Shown piece after piece: positions 1 to 5,951 of a DNA stretch of 7,520 bases. Each line of letters opens with the position of its first letter. The first letter of the stretch is position 1. This stretch comes from Gemmatimonadota bacterium (GTDB taxonomy: Bacteria; Latescibacterota; UBA2968; UBA8231). The position numbers and the translations under genes are program-made. The stretch covers positions 1-7,520 of the forward strand of contig VXZF01000458.1 in NCBI GenBank assembly GCA_009845645.1, given 5' to 3'. Below the pieces are notes generated by a model that was not told where the DNA came from, searched no databases, and was given only the letters and a program-made list of their open reading frames with translations.

Positions 1-443
1 TTAGTCAAGGCATAAGCTCCCTTGGGCTGACGCGGCGTCTGTTCATCAATAGGCACACTCATCCCGCCGGGAACGTACTTATCGTAAATCGCATCCGAAC
101 TGGCGAACAGGAATTGGCCCACCCTCTTCACTCGGCGCACGGCTTCTAACATGTTGAAGGTACCGCGCACGTTGATCTCAAAAAACTCCTCGTCGGTAAA
201 GGGGCCACCGCCCTGAAAGGCCGCCCCCAAGTGATAGACGGCCTCGACCCCATCGACCGCCTGCTCGACTGCGGCCGGATCAGTCAAACTCCCCTTGACG
301 AGTTCGATCTGCATCTTTTTGAGATTTTCCACCCTCGGGTCTCGAGGCCAGACCAACCCGCGGAGTTGGTGTCCGCGCTCGACGAGTTGGGTGGCCAAGT
401 TAGCACCAATGCGACCAGTAATGCCAGTAATCAATATTCTCAC
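1..443 (-). CDS. NAD-dependent epimerase/dehydratase, extended SDR family (partial, 3' end outside window)
   Basis: About 147 N-terminal residues of a Rossmann-fold sugar-nucleotide epimerase/dehydratase-like enzyme. Seen: the N-terminus VRILITGITGRIGANL carries the GxxGxxG dinucleotide motif (G7, G10, G13). Next come a QLVERGHQLRGLVW helix/strand, the AVYHLGA segment typical of the family after the fourth strand, FEINVRGTFNMLEA, and FASSDAIYD with the presumed catalytic Ser (S116, aligned by eye to GalE S124). The frame then reads YALT followed by AA at the window edge, consistent with catalytic YxxxK (Y144, K148). GTG 443 is the start because it lies directly before the first beta strand, with GGGAGG five bases upstream. 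Extended SDRs act on NDP-sugars or related substrates in the cytosol; the substrate cannot be told from this fragment. It is transcribed divergently from the Usp-EIIA gene. A sugar-nucleotide role would fit the nearby glycan cluster, but that link is inference. Confidence 0.9.
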   Translation of the reverse strand, partial: MRILITGITGRIGANLATQLVERGHQLRGLVWPRDPRVENLKKMQIELVKGSLTDPAAVEQAVDGVEAVYHLGAAFQGGGPFTDEEFFEINVRGTFNMLEAVRRVKRVGQFLFASSDAIYDKYVPGGMSVPIDEQTPRQPKGAYALT

Positions 444-448
444 ACAAA

Positions 449-454
449 CCTCCC
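449..454 (-). promoter_or_regulatory. Ribosome binding site for the epimerase gene
   Basis: GGGAGG on the minus strand, with a five-base spacer (TTTGT) to the GTG at 443-441. It decides between two overlapping GTG triplets: the other one (445-443) runs straight into TGA, so only 443 opens the epimerase frame. Confidence 0.75.
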
Positions 455-541
455 AGTTGAATTGCCAACAACAAACCGCACTGCCCGACCACTAGCAACC
501 CCACCTTAGTAGAAAGAAGGCTGGAAAAGATGGCGGTCTGT

Positions 542-561
542 CTTATATTTAATCCTATAAG
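542..561. promoter_or_regulatory. AT-rich inverted repeat CTTATA-N8-TATAAG; possible operator or -10 region
   Basis: Inside the divergent intergenic region, CTTATA (542-547) and TATAAG (556-561) are perfect reverse complements separated by eight bases. The arms also resemble -10 hexamers (TATATT at 544-549, TATAAG at 556-561), and this is the most AT-rich patch of the region, 48 to 67 bases upstream of the Usp-EIIA ATG. I find no convincing -35 hexamer at 16-18 bases from either candidate. A binding site for a dimeric regulator, a promoter, or chance are all possible. Six-base arms are short, so confidence is low. Confidence 0.25.
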
Positions 562-574
562 TAATGTGTTGCTT

Positions 575-584
575 GGACTAGTCC
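575..584. promoter_or_regulatory. Perfect 10-bp palindrome GGACTAGTCC upstream of the Usp-EIIA gene
   Basis: GGACTAGTCC is self-complementary and ends 24 bases before ATG 609. It is also framed by a direct CTTGG repeat (572-576 and 584-588). The position fits an operator or 5' leader element for the Usp-EIIA gene. No known regulator consensus is recognised. The remainder of 444-608 shows no RNA gene or terminator that I can support. Confidence 0.25.
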
Positions 585-608
585 TTGGTTTGCAGCTTTA
601 CAACGAAG

Positions 609-1889
609 ATGTCACCTGCTCAACTTCGCATCCTGGTCCCTCTCGAAAATCCGCACCAAGAGCACAATCTCGTCGATCTGGCCACGAGCTTGGCCGTTCC
701 TCCTTGGGGTGAACTGCACCTGACCCACATCCTCACTCCCGACGCCGAGCCTATACCCGATATAGATCAAGCACTCGCTGCTTTGGCCGACCGGGCCATG
801 ACCCGCAATATTGGCGCAATTGCGCATCTTGAAGAGGGCGCAGACGTAACGAGTGCCATTCAGCAGGCCATCCGCCGCTGGAGTTGCAACATGATGCTCA
901 TGGCCTGGAAAGGCGATGTCGAGCGCGCCGCCATCCTTTCTGCGCCCAATCGTGCCCTCACCAAGGACACCGATGTCGACACCCTGATCTTCAAAGAAAA
1001 AAAGTGCGGGCCGGTACGCCGGATTCTCGTACCTTTCGGCGGCGGCAATCACGCATTGGTCGGCGTGCAGATTGCCTACGATCTGGCCCAGAACTGGGGA
1101 GCCGAACTGGAAATTCTCCGCATCGTCCGCGACTCCCGCGACCCCTCCGACCCGATTCTCCAGCGCTACTGTTCGCAGCTAGCTGCAGACACACGCTTGC
1201 AGCTAGAATTGCTGAAAATAGATGTGCCGTTGACTGTAATCCCGGCCGTCGATGTAGTCCCGGCCATCGTCGAAAGAGCGCAAAGCCACGATTTGATCGT
1301 GCTCGGTGCCTCAAACGACTGGCGTCAAGAGGAACACCTCGCTGGCTCCATCCCGGACGAGATTGCCTATCAGGTGCCCTGTTCGGTACTAATGGTCCGC
1401 TCAGCCGCGGCCAACGACCTTCAGCTAAGTCGCATTTTCTGGGAGCATACTATTCGCTTGAACCTCACCCCTAAAGACAAGTGGGATGCCATCGCCCAGA
1501 TGGTTGATGCGTTAATAGAAGAAAAGCAAATCCCCGCCAGCGAACGCCAGACCGTGCTCGCGGCAGCACTCGACCGCGAGCGCAAAGGCTCAACCTCGCT
1601 AGGGCACAGTACGGCCATCCCCCATGCGCCCATCCCCGATCTGGATGGGATCATCGGCTGCTTGGGGATTTGCCGGCAGGGCATCGACTTTGAAGGCCCT
1701 ACCCCTGAGCCAGTACACTTCATCTTCCTGCTATTGACCCCGGAACAAAACTACCGCAGTTACATCCCAATCCTCGCCCAGATCGCGACCTTGATGCATA
1801 CCGACACCACCCACCGCGACATGCTCGCCTCGCAGACGCCCGCGGAAATAACCGCTGTCCTCAAGCGCCTGCCACAACCACGCCGCTAA
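609..1889 (+). CDS. Usp-Usp-EIIA fusion: tandem universal stress domains with a C-terminal PTS EIIA (PtsN/fructose-type) domain
   Basis: A predicted soluble protein of 426 residues with no membrane segment or signal peptide. Domain 1 (about 4-130) begins LRILVPLENP and is a divergent Usp fold. Domain 2 (about 137-265) is a clearer Usp: RRILVPFGGG at the start, LIVLGASNDW, then AGSIPDEIAYQVPCSVLMVR. Its nucleotide-binding loop keeps the G-x2-G-x9-G-S spacing, with Asn in place of the second Gly (G233, N236, G246, S247). Domain 3 (about 278-422) is EIIA-like, and GHSTAIPHAP gives the expected phosphorylatable His339. Known: Usp domains bind ATP or AMP and respond to stress, and EIIA domains accept phosphate from HPr-type carriers. 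Such domains often sit as tails on cation/proton antiporters or amino acid permeases, but none is fused here. Inference: a cytosolic sensor linking phosphotransfer status to adenylate or stress state. ATG 609 is preferred over TTG 585, which would add eight residues before strand 1. Neither has a good ribosome site, and TAG at 579-581 closes the frame upstream. Confidence 0.87.
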   Translation: MSPAQLRILVPLENPHQEHNLVDLATSLAVPPWGELHLTHILTPDAEPIPDIDQALAALADRAMTRNIGAIAHLEEGADVTSAIQQAIRRWSCNMMLMAWKGDVERAAILSAPNRALTKDTDVDTLIFKEKKCGPVRRILVPFGGGNHALVGVQIAYDLAQNWGAELEILRIVRDSRDPSDPILQRYCSQLAADTRLQLELLKIDVPLTVIPAVDVVPAIVERAQSHDLIVLGASNDWRQEEHLAGSIPDEIAYQVPCSVLMVRSAAANDLQLSRIFWEHTIRLNLTPKDKWDAIAQMVDALIEEKQIPASERQTVLAAALDRERKGSTSLGHSTAIPHAPIPDLDGIIGCLGICRQGIDFEGPTPEPVHFIFLLLTPEQNYRSYIPILAQIATLMHTDTTHRDMLASQTPAEITAVLKRLPQPRR

Positions 1890-1896
1890 AGCTCCT

Positions 1897-2535
1897 CTAT
1901 CTGGCTACAAAATAATCGCAATGCGGCATGAGTGTGCACTCGTCGCACAGGGGCTTGCGCGCCTTGCACACGTAGCGACCGTGCAAGACCACGCGCTGTC
2001 CAAAAGCCGTCCACTCCTCGACTGGCAGTAGCTGCGCCAAGACCATTTCGACCTTGACTGGATCTGTTTCTGCGGTTAGCCCCAAGCGCCGACTCACTCG
2101 ACCTACGTGCGTATCTACCACGATGCCGGGCACGCCATATACGTTGCCGAGGATAACATTGGCACTCTTGCGACCAATGCCGGGCAAGCGAGTCAAGGCG
2201 TCCATGTGCCCGGGAACTTGGCCATCGTGCTCGTTAATGAGCATCGCCATAGCCGCGCGGATATTTTTGGCCTTTTGCCGGTAGAAACCCGTCGAGTGGA
2301 TATCTTCCTCCAACTTCTCGGCTGCCACCGCTACGTAGTCGGCTGCGCACTGATATTTTTTGAATAGCACTGCGGTGACTTCGTTGACCTTGACATCCGT
2401 ACTCTGCGCCGCGAGCACAGTGGCCACCATCAGTTCCAAAGGATTGCTATAATTAAGTTCCACCCTCGCTTCGGGAATAGTTTTTTTTAGTTCCCTACAT
2501 ACGAACTGTGCTCGCTCGACTTCGCGCTTTCCCAC
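1897..2535 (-). CDS. nth: Endonuclease III (DNA glycosylase/AP lyase)
   Basis: Base-excision repair enzyme that removes oxidised pyrimidines and cleaves the DNA backbone at AP sites through a lysine Schiff base. From GTG 2535 the protein is 212 residues, close to the 211 of E. coli Nth. Seen: ELNYSNPLELMVATVLAAQSTD near the N-terminus matches the family. The helix-hairpin-helix LPGIGRKSANVILG contains the catalytic Lys (K123, equivalent to E. coli K120). VDTHVGRVSRRLGL holds the catalytic Asp (D141, equivalent to D138). The [4Fe-4S] loop C-x6-C-x2-C-x5-C is complete (C190, C197, C200, C206). The longer frame reaching 2700 would add 55 low-complexity residues inside the upstream glycosyltransferase and is rejected; GTG 2535 has GAGG five bases upstream. 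The gene lies 14 bases after the glycosyltransferase stop, in the same direction, and ends 7 bases from the Usp-EIIA stop on the other strand. An A8 run (2481-2488, minus strand) codes for Lys-Lys near residue 17 and leaves the frame intact. Confidence 0.96.
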   Translation of the reverse strand: MGKREVERAQFVCRELKKTIPEARVELNYSNPLELMVATVLAAQSTDVKVNEVTAVLFKKYQCAADYVAVAAEKLEEDIHSTGFYRQKAKNIRAAMAMLINEHDGQVPGHMDALTRLPGIGRKSANVILGNVYGVPGIVVDTHVGRVSRRLGLTAETDPVKVEMVLAQLLPVEEWTAFGQRVVLHGRYVCKARKPLCDECTLMPHCDYFVAR

Positions 2536-2540
2536 TTCGA

Positions 2541-2544
2541 CCTC
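2541..2544 (-). promoter_or_regulatory. Ribosome binding site deciding the nth start
   Basis: GAGG on the minus strand, five bases (TCGAA) before GTG 2535, in the 14-base gap after the upstream glycosyltransferase TGA (2552-2550). It supports a 212-residue Nth rather than the 55-residue-longer reading. Confidence 0.65.
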
Positions 2545-2549
2545 GTTCT

Positions 2550-3746
2550 TCAGCGCCGGGACCGCTCGGATAGCTCGACGCCGGTGCCAGTTCCATGCAC
2601 GCGCCGGCCCCACAGGTGGACGCGACCCTTCCAGCGAAAAATCCCCAAGCAGCCAACGGTACCGACCAAGACTACGTGCAGGGGTTGCAACAAGGTCCAA
2701 AGGGGAAAATAGCGGCGCAATTCGCGGCGGCCCGATAGCGATATTCCGCCATTAAATACACTCCACTCGCCCCCCACTTTCGCCGCCACCGCGCCCAAGG
2801 CCCACAGGGGCTCCAGCAAGCCAGCCAAGCACAGCAAGGGGGCCATGATCATCGCCCAACTCAAAACGTATGTGAGCAGCATATAGCCGAAAAAGAGCGG
2901 ATCTAGGCGGGCGAGAACCGGAGCATTGGAGGCCCAGCGGCTGCGCTGACCGAATAACCCACCCCAAGACGCGGCCACCGGATGCCGCACAAAGGTCTCT
3001 GGCTGGTTGGCGAAGACAATAGACCACCGACCCGAGCGGCGCATGGACTGCATGAGCAGCACATCGTCTCCAGAAGCCCGGTGCATGATCTTTTCATAAC
3101 CGCCAACGTCGAAAAACGCCTCCCGCAAAAAGGCCAAATTCTGCCCAGAAGCCGCCATGGGATGGCCCCATCCGGCACTGCCCCATATGCAGGCCATCAA
3201 ACAGGTGAAGTCAACGGCTTCGTACCCCTGACGCCAACCCTTGATCTCGGATGGCGAACCGATTTGCGAAAAGCCGATGACCATGCCTACCCCGTCGGCA
3301 AAGTGCGACAACATGCCGCGGATCCATCCCGGAGCGACTTGGCAATCGGCGTCCGTGGTGAGAATCACCTCCCCCCGCGCTTCGGCGATCCCTAAGCTCA
3401 GAGCGGCCTTCTTGGAACCCGACCCTTCGGTGCGCAGCAATCGCACGAACGCAGTTTCCTCGTTGAACTCGCGCACGATGTGGCCAGTGCCATCGGTGGA
3501 GCCGTCGTCAACAATGATGATTTCGTAGCTATCTTGGGGATAATCCTGCGCCAGCAGGGCGCGCAGACAGGATGCGATGTGCGCGGCTTCGTCGCGGGCG
3601 GCGACGACGACCGAGACCAATTGGACGCGCTCGGCATTGGCATAGCCGCGATGGCGGCGCATTCCGATGACGAACCAACAAGCCCCGAGTAAATAGGTCA
3701 GCGCACAAAACGCCAAGAGGTATTCGGGCGCGGACAGCCCGGGCAT
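2550..3746 (-). CDS. Membrane-associated family 2 glycosyltransferase (GT2), copy A with QxxRW motif
   Basis: A 398-residue GT-A fold enzyme that should transfer a sugar from a nucleotide-sugar donor at the inner face of the cytoplasmic membrane. Seen: an N-terminal membrane segment (about 7-28, EYLLAFCALTYLLGACWFVIG); catalytic domain from VSVVVAARDEAAHI; IIIVDDGSTDGT (D80, D81) for UDP/metal contact; LTTDADC (D132-A-D134), the DxD metal site; SGDDVLL (D227, D228) as general-base region; and FGQRSRW (Q267, R270, W271), the QxxRW signature of processive-type GT2 enzymes. Two or three further membrane segments follow (about 285-324 and 347-370), then IFRWKGR and a basic tail. ATG 3746 is chosen because it overlaps the radical SAM stop as TAATG, with AAGG four bases upstream; the longer start at 3809 lies inside that gene. 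It is a paralogue of the GT2 at 4827-5939. Donor, acceptor and true processivity are unknown. Confidence 0.92.
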   Translation of the reverse strand: MPGLSAPEYLLAFCALTYLLGACWFVIGMRRHRGYANAERVQLVSVVVAARDEAAHIASCLRALLAQDYPQDSYEIIIVDDGSTDGTGHIVREFNEETAFVRLLRTEGSGSKKAALSLGIAEARGEVILTTDADCQVAPGWIRGMLSHFADGVGMVIGFSQIGSPSEIKGWRQGYEAVDFTCLMACIWGSAGWGHPMAASGQNLAFLREAFFDVGGYEKIMHRASGDDVLLMQSMRRSGRWSIVFANQPETFVRHPVAASWGGLFGQRSRWASNAPVLARLDPLFFGYMLLTYVLSWAMIMAPLLCLAGLLEPLWALGAVAAKVGGEWSVFNGGISLSGRRELRRYFPLWTLLQPLHVVLVGTVGCLGIFRWKGRVHLWGRRVHGTGTGVELSERSRR

Positions 3747-3748
3747 TA
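3744..3748 (-). other. TAATG stop/start overlap coupling the radical SAM gene to GT2 copy A
   Basis: On the minus strand TAA (3748-3746) ends the radical SAM gene, and its last A is the first base of the glycosyltransferase ATG (3746-3744). AAGG at 3754-3751 is the likely ribosome site. A one-base overlap of this kind usually marks translational coupling and co-production of two partners. Confidence 0.8.
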
Positions 3749-4813
3749 GCCCTTGATTTCCTTGATCAGCGAGAACATGCCGCGATAGCCTTCGGAACAG
3801 TTGCGGCACATATCGAAGCTATTGCGGTCGGCGAGGACCTGACGGCGAAAGTCCATATAGGCCCGGCTGCGCCAGATCTCGTCAAAAGGGCGACCGTTGA
3901 AGGCCTGACCCATGCCAAAGTCGACGTCCTTGTCGAAGCAGCAGGGCGCGACCGCTCCGTTCCAATTGACCATCGAGCTGTACCACAGCACCTTGCAACC
4001 CCGCGTGGGCTGCCCCTTAACCACCAACTCGTCCTCCGCACGCTCGTAGCGGCTGTACTGTTCGTCCTCGGGCAAAAATTCCTCAGCATCCGCATCCGTA
4101 TAAACTTGGGCAGTCTTGACCAAAAACTTGTCAACGCGCAGGTCCTTAGCCAGTGCTTCGGCCGTGGCCAGATCGCGCTCGTTGTGCTTCATAACGATGA
4201 ATTGTAAGTTGATCAGCGGCGTCTGCGACCCCAGTGCCTCTTTGGCTGTGACTAGCAGGCGGACTCCAGAGAAGACTCGCTCGATCTGTCCTCCGACCCG
4301 ATATCGTTCGTACGTTTCTTGGTCGACTCCGTCCAGCGAGACGATCATCTCATCCAGCCCGGATTCGACGATGGCCTGCGCCTGCTCAGGATTGCGGACG
4401 AAATGGCCATTGGTGCTGGTGAAGGTGAAGATGCCGCGGTCGCTGGCGTAGCGCACCATCTGGTTGAAGCACTTGTTGATATACGGCTCGCCTTGGTTCC
4501 ACAGCATCATCATAAAGACCTCACCGCCGAGTTGGTCAACCAGCTTTTTGAAGTCCTCCAAGCCCATAGTACCCCGCGGGCGGCGCATCTCGCCATTGCC
4601 CGAAGGGCACAAGGGGCATTTGAGGTTGCAGAAGTTGGTCGGCTCGACCATGAGCATAAAAGGACGCCCCCACACGATGGGTCGGCGGGTTACCCACGAT
4701 AGCCCCATGGACGCCAAAATGGCGAGAAAATTGCCCAACCGCTTCCAGGAAAATGCGCGAGCGTAACGCCGAACGTAGCGCGGAAGTGCTTTAGGCGTGA
4801 TTAGGTAAGCCAA
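3746..4813 (-). CDS. Radical SAM protein with SPASM/twitch-like C-terminal domain
   Basis: A 355-residue enzyme predicted to cleave S-adenosylmethionine reductively and start radical chemistry on an unknown substrate. Seen: after about 50 basic and hydrophobic residues (possible peripheral membrane contact), MVEPTNFCNLKCPLCPSGNG carries the CxxxCxxC cluster motif (C62, C66, C69). WNQGEPYIN (G108-E-P110) matches the SAM-binding GGEP-type motif, and MIVSLDGVDQETYERYR is the usual later strand. The C-terminus has C273-x12-G-x4-C291, a neighbouring C292, then FDEIWRSRAYMDFRRQ and a final C336-x2-C339. That is a SPASM-like pattern with enough cysteines for one auxiliary [4Fe-4S] cluster (twitch type), not the usual two. 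TTG 4813 is chosen: AAGGAG lies five bases upstream, and it begins 13 bases after the previous stop. The alternative TTG 4861 overlaps the upstream gene by 35 bases and lacks a ribosome site. The gene sits between two paralogous GT2 genes, so its substrate may be a glycan, lipid carrier or peptide on that pathway; this is inference. Confidence 0.92.
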   Translation of the reverse strand: MAYLITPKALPRYVRRYARAFSWKRLGNFLAILASMGLSWVTRRPIVWGRPFMLMVEPTNFCNLKCPLCPSGNGEMRRPRGTMGLEDFKKLVDQLGGEVFMMMLWNQGEPYINKCFNQMVRYASDRGIFTFTSTNGHFVRNPEQAQAIVESGLDEMIVSLDGVDQETYERYRVGGQIERVFSGVRLLVTAKEALGSQTPLINLQFIVMKHNERDLATAEALAKDLRVDKFLVKTAQVYTDADAEEFLPEDEQYSRYERAEDELVVKGQPTRGCKVLWYSSMVNWNGAVAPCCFDKDVDFGMGQAFNGRPFDEIWRSRAYMDFRRQVLADRNSFDMCRNCSEGYRGMFSLIKEIKG

Positions 4814-4818
4814 ATCAG

Positions 4819-4824
4819 CTCCTT
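4819..4824 (-). promoter_or_regulatory. Ribosome binding site deciding the TTG start of the radical SAM gene
   Basis: AAGGAG on the minus strand, followed by a five-base spacer (CTGAT) and TTG 4813-4811. It is the strongest Shine-Dalgarno match near this gene's 5' end and lies just after the upstream stop (TAA at 4829-4827), so a TTG start is favoured over the longer reading. Confidence 0.7.
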
Positions 4825-4826
4825 TA

Positions 4827-5939
4827 TTAAGTTTTCCAGCGAAACCATCCCCAACGGCCAACGACCGTAAAAATTAGCACATAGGGAATATATAAAACTT
4901 CCGCTAGTGGCAAATAGCGCAGGAGCGCACCCTCCTCGGGCGTGGCCATCCGCTTGAGCAGCAAAAAGTCAACGGCCCAACGCATAAACCACATCCCCGC
5001 GACCCAGCTATTCCAGCTTTGGGTCCAGAGCATCTGCACCAGCCCCCAGGCGAGAAAGCCGTGGAACAAATAGATACCTACGGCTAAATAAAATGCTCGG
5101 CCCTTGTAGTGGCCTCCTTTGGACGCGTGCCGCAGCTTCTGCTGGATCGCATCCGCGAGCTTAGCTGGCGGCGGCTGCGAGAGGACGACAGTCTGGCGGT
5201 TAAACGCCAGAGTCCACTTGCTCTGGGCACTCAGCAAACGCATGAAGTACACATCGTCGCCCCCAATCAGATGCCCGATTTGCGCGAAGCCGTCCAGCTC
5301 GTCGTACACTTGGCGGCGGTAGCCCAAATTGCGGCCCGTACACGACAGCGGGTGCCCCATGCCAAAGCTGCCCGCTCCCAGCGCCCCAACTCCGATATTG
5401 TCCACGGCCAAAACCTTGGCCAGCACGCCGGAGACCGGATCGGGCCGCGCATATCCGGCGACTAAGCCGACCCCCGGCGCAAAATGAGCCACCATCGAAC
5501 GGACCCAATCTGCGGGTGGGCGGCAATCGGCATCGGTAAAGAGCAAAATCTCCCCAGTGCTCGCCGCAATCCCTTCGGCTAGAGCGCTTTTCTTCGAACA
5601 CCTAAACCGTCGATTTGGCGTGGCCTGCACGCCCTTGAGGGCCGACCAAGTCTCCGCCTTTGCGGCAATGATGTCCCAAGTTCGGTCGCGCGAGCGGTCA
5701 TCTACGACGATTACTTCAAACGCACCCTGATAGTCCTGCCGAGCAAGCGCGCCCAAACAGTGCGGCAAGGTAGCCTCCTCGTCTCGCGCAGCGACGATGG
5801 CACTGACCGAGGGCTGATCCCTAACTAGGGCCGGGCCAGATCGCCGACCGCTCAAACCGCGCCACAGCCAGAGGATGCTGCCCACGTAGATCGCGCCGCT
5901 TAAGAGCAAGCCCGCCTTTTGCAGATCCATAAGCTCCAT
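4827..5939 (-). CDS. Membrane-associated family 2 glycosyltransferase (GT2), copy B with QxxRH in place of QxxRW
   Basis: A 370-residue GT-A glycosyltransferase built like GT2 copy A. Seen: an N-terminal membrane segment (about 9-26, AGLLLSGAIYVGSILWLW); SVSAIVAARDEEATL; VIVVDDRSRDRT (D80, D81); SKKSALAEGIAASTGEILLFTDADC with the DxD at D136-A-D138; GMGHPLSCTGRNLGYR; IGGDDVYFM (D228, D229); then QKLRH (Q267, R270, H271), where Trp of QxxRW is replaced by His. Three C-terminal membrane segments follow (about 283-305, 311-328, 342-361), and the protein ends WFRWKT. ATG 5939 follows the upstream stop by 10 bases with GAGG eight bases before it; a second ATG at 5930 is possible but worse spaced. 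The longer frame to 6062 lies in the upstream gene. The motif residues fall at the same or nearly the same numbers as in copy A, pointing to duplication followed by specialisation. The sugar donor and acceptor are not identifiable. Confidence 0.9.
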   Translation of the reverse strand: MELMDLQKAGLLLSGAIYVGSILWLWRGLSGRRSGPALVRDQPSVSAIVAARDEEATLPHCLGALARQDYQGAFEVIVVDDRSRDRTWDIIAAKAETWSALKGVQATPNRRFRCSKKSALAEGIAASTGEILLFTDADCRPPADWVRSMVAHFAPGVGLVAGYARPDPVSGVLAKVLAVDNIGVGALGAGSFGMGHPLSCTGRNLGYRRQVYDELDGFAQIGHLIGGDDVYFMRLLSAQSKWTLAFNRQTVVLSQPPPAKLADAIQQKLRHASKGGHYKGRAFYLAVGIYLFHGFLAWGLVQMLWTQSWNSWVAGMWFMRWAVDFLLLKRMATPEEGALLRYLPLAEVLYIPYVLIFTVVGRWGWFRWKT

Positions 5940-5947
5940 AAAGGCAG

Positions 5948-5951
5948 CCTC
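5948..5951 (-). promoter_or_regulatory. Ribosome binding site for GT2 copy B, overlapping the upstream stop codon
   Basis: GAGG on the minus strand shares its first two bases with the TGA (5952-5950) of the Wzi-like gene and lies eight bases before ATG 5939. The arrangement suggests translation passing directly from one gene to the next. Confidence 0.55.

Noticed and set aside
231..509. Plus-strand frame of 92 codons over the epimerase start
   Set aside because: The opposite strand carries a clear Rossmann GxxGxxG and further SDR motifs; this is its shadow.
612..1052. Minus-strand frame of 146 codons opposite the Usp-EIIA gene
   Set aside because: It lies fully antisense to a gene with clear Usp domains, has no recognisable motif, and fits a GC-driven shadow frame.
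1929..1942. GAGTG-TG-CACTC inverted repeat near the nth 3' end, considered as a terminator
   Set aside because: The loop would be only two bases, no T tract follows on either strand, and it lies in nth coding sequence.
2481..2488. A8 run (T8 on the plus strand) in nth, considered as a frameshift or slippage site
   Set aside because: The frame is intact through all Nth motifs and encodes an ordinary Lys-Lys; no alternate frame product is evident.
2536..2700. N-terminal extension of nth to 2700
   Set aside because: It overlaps the GT2 3' end, encodes residues unlike Endonuclease III, and the GTG at 2535 with GAGG gives the family's normal length.
2982..3395. Plus-strand frame of 137 codons opposite GT2 copy A
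   Set aside because: It is antisense to conserved GT2 motifs, has low-complexity composition and no recognisable domain.
3747..3809. N-terminal extension of GT2 copy A to 3809
   Set aside because: It lies inside the radical SAM coding region; ATG 3746 forms a TAATG junction and starts just before the membrane segment.
4319..4702. Plus-strand frame of 127 codons opposite the radical SAM gene
   Set aside because: It overlaps the CxxxCxxC region of the real gene and shows no motif of its own.
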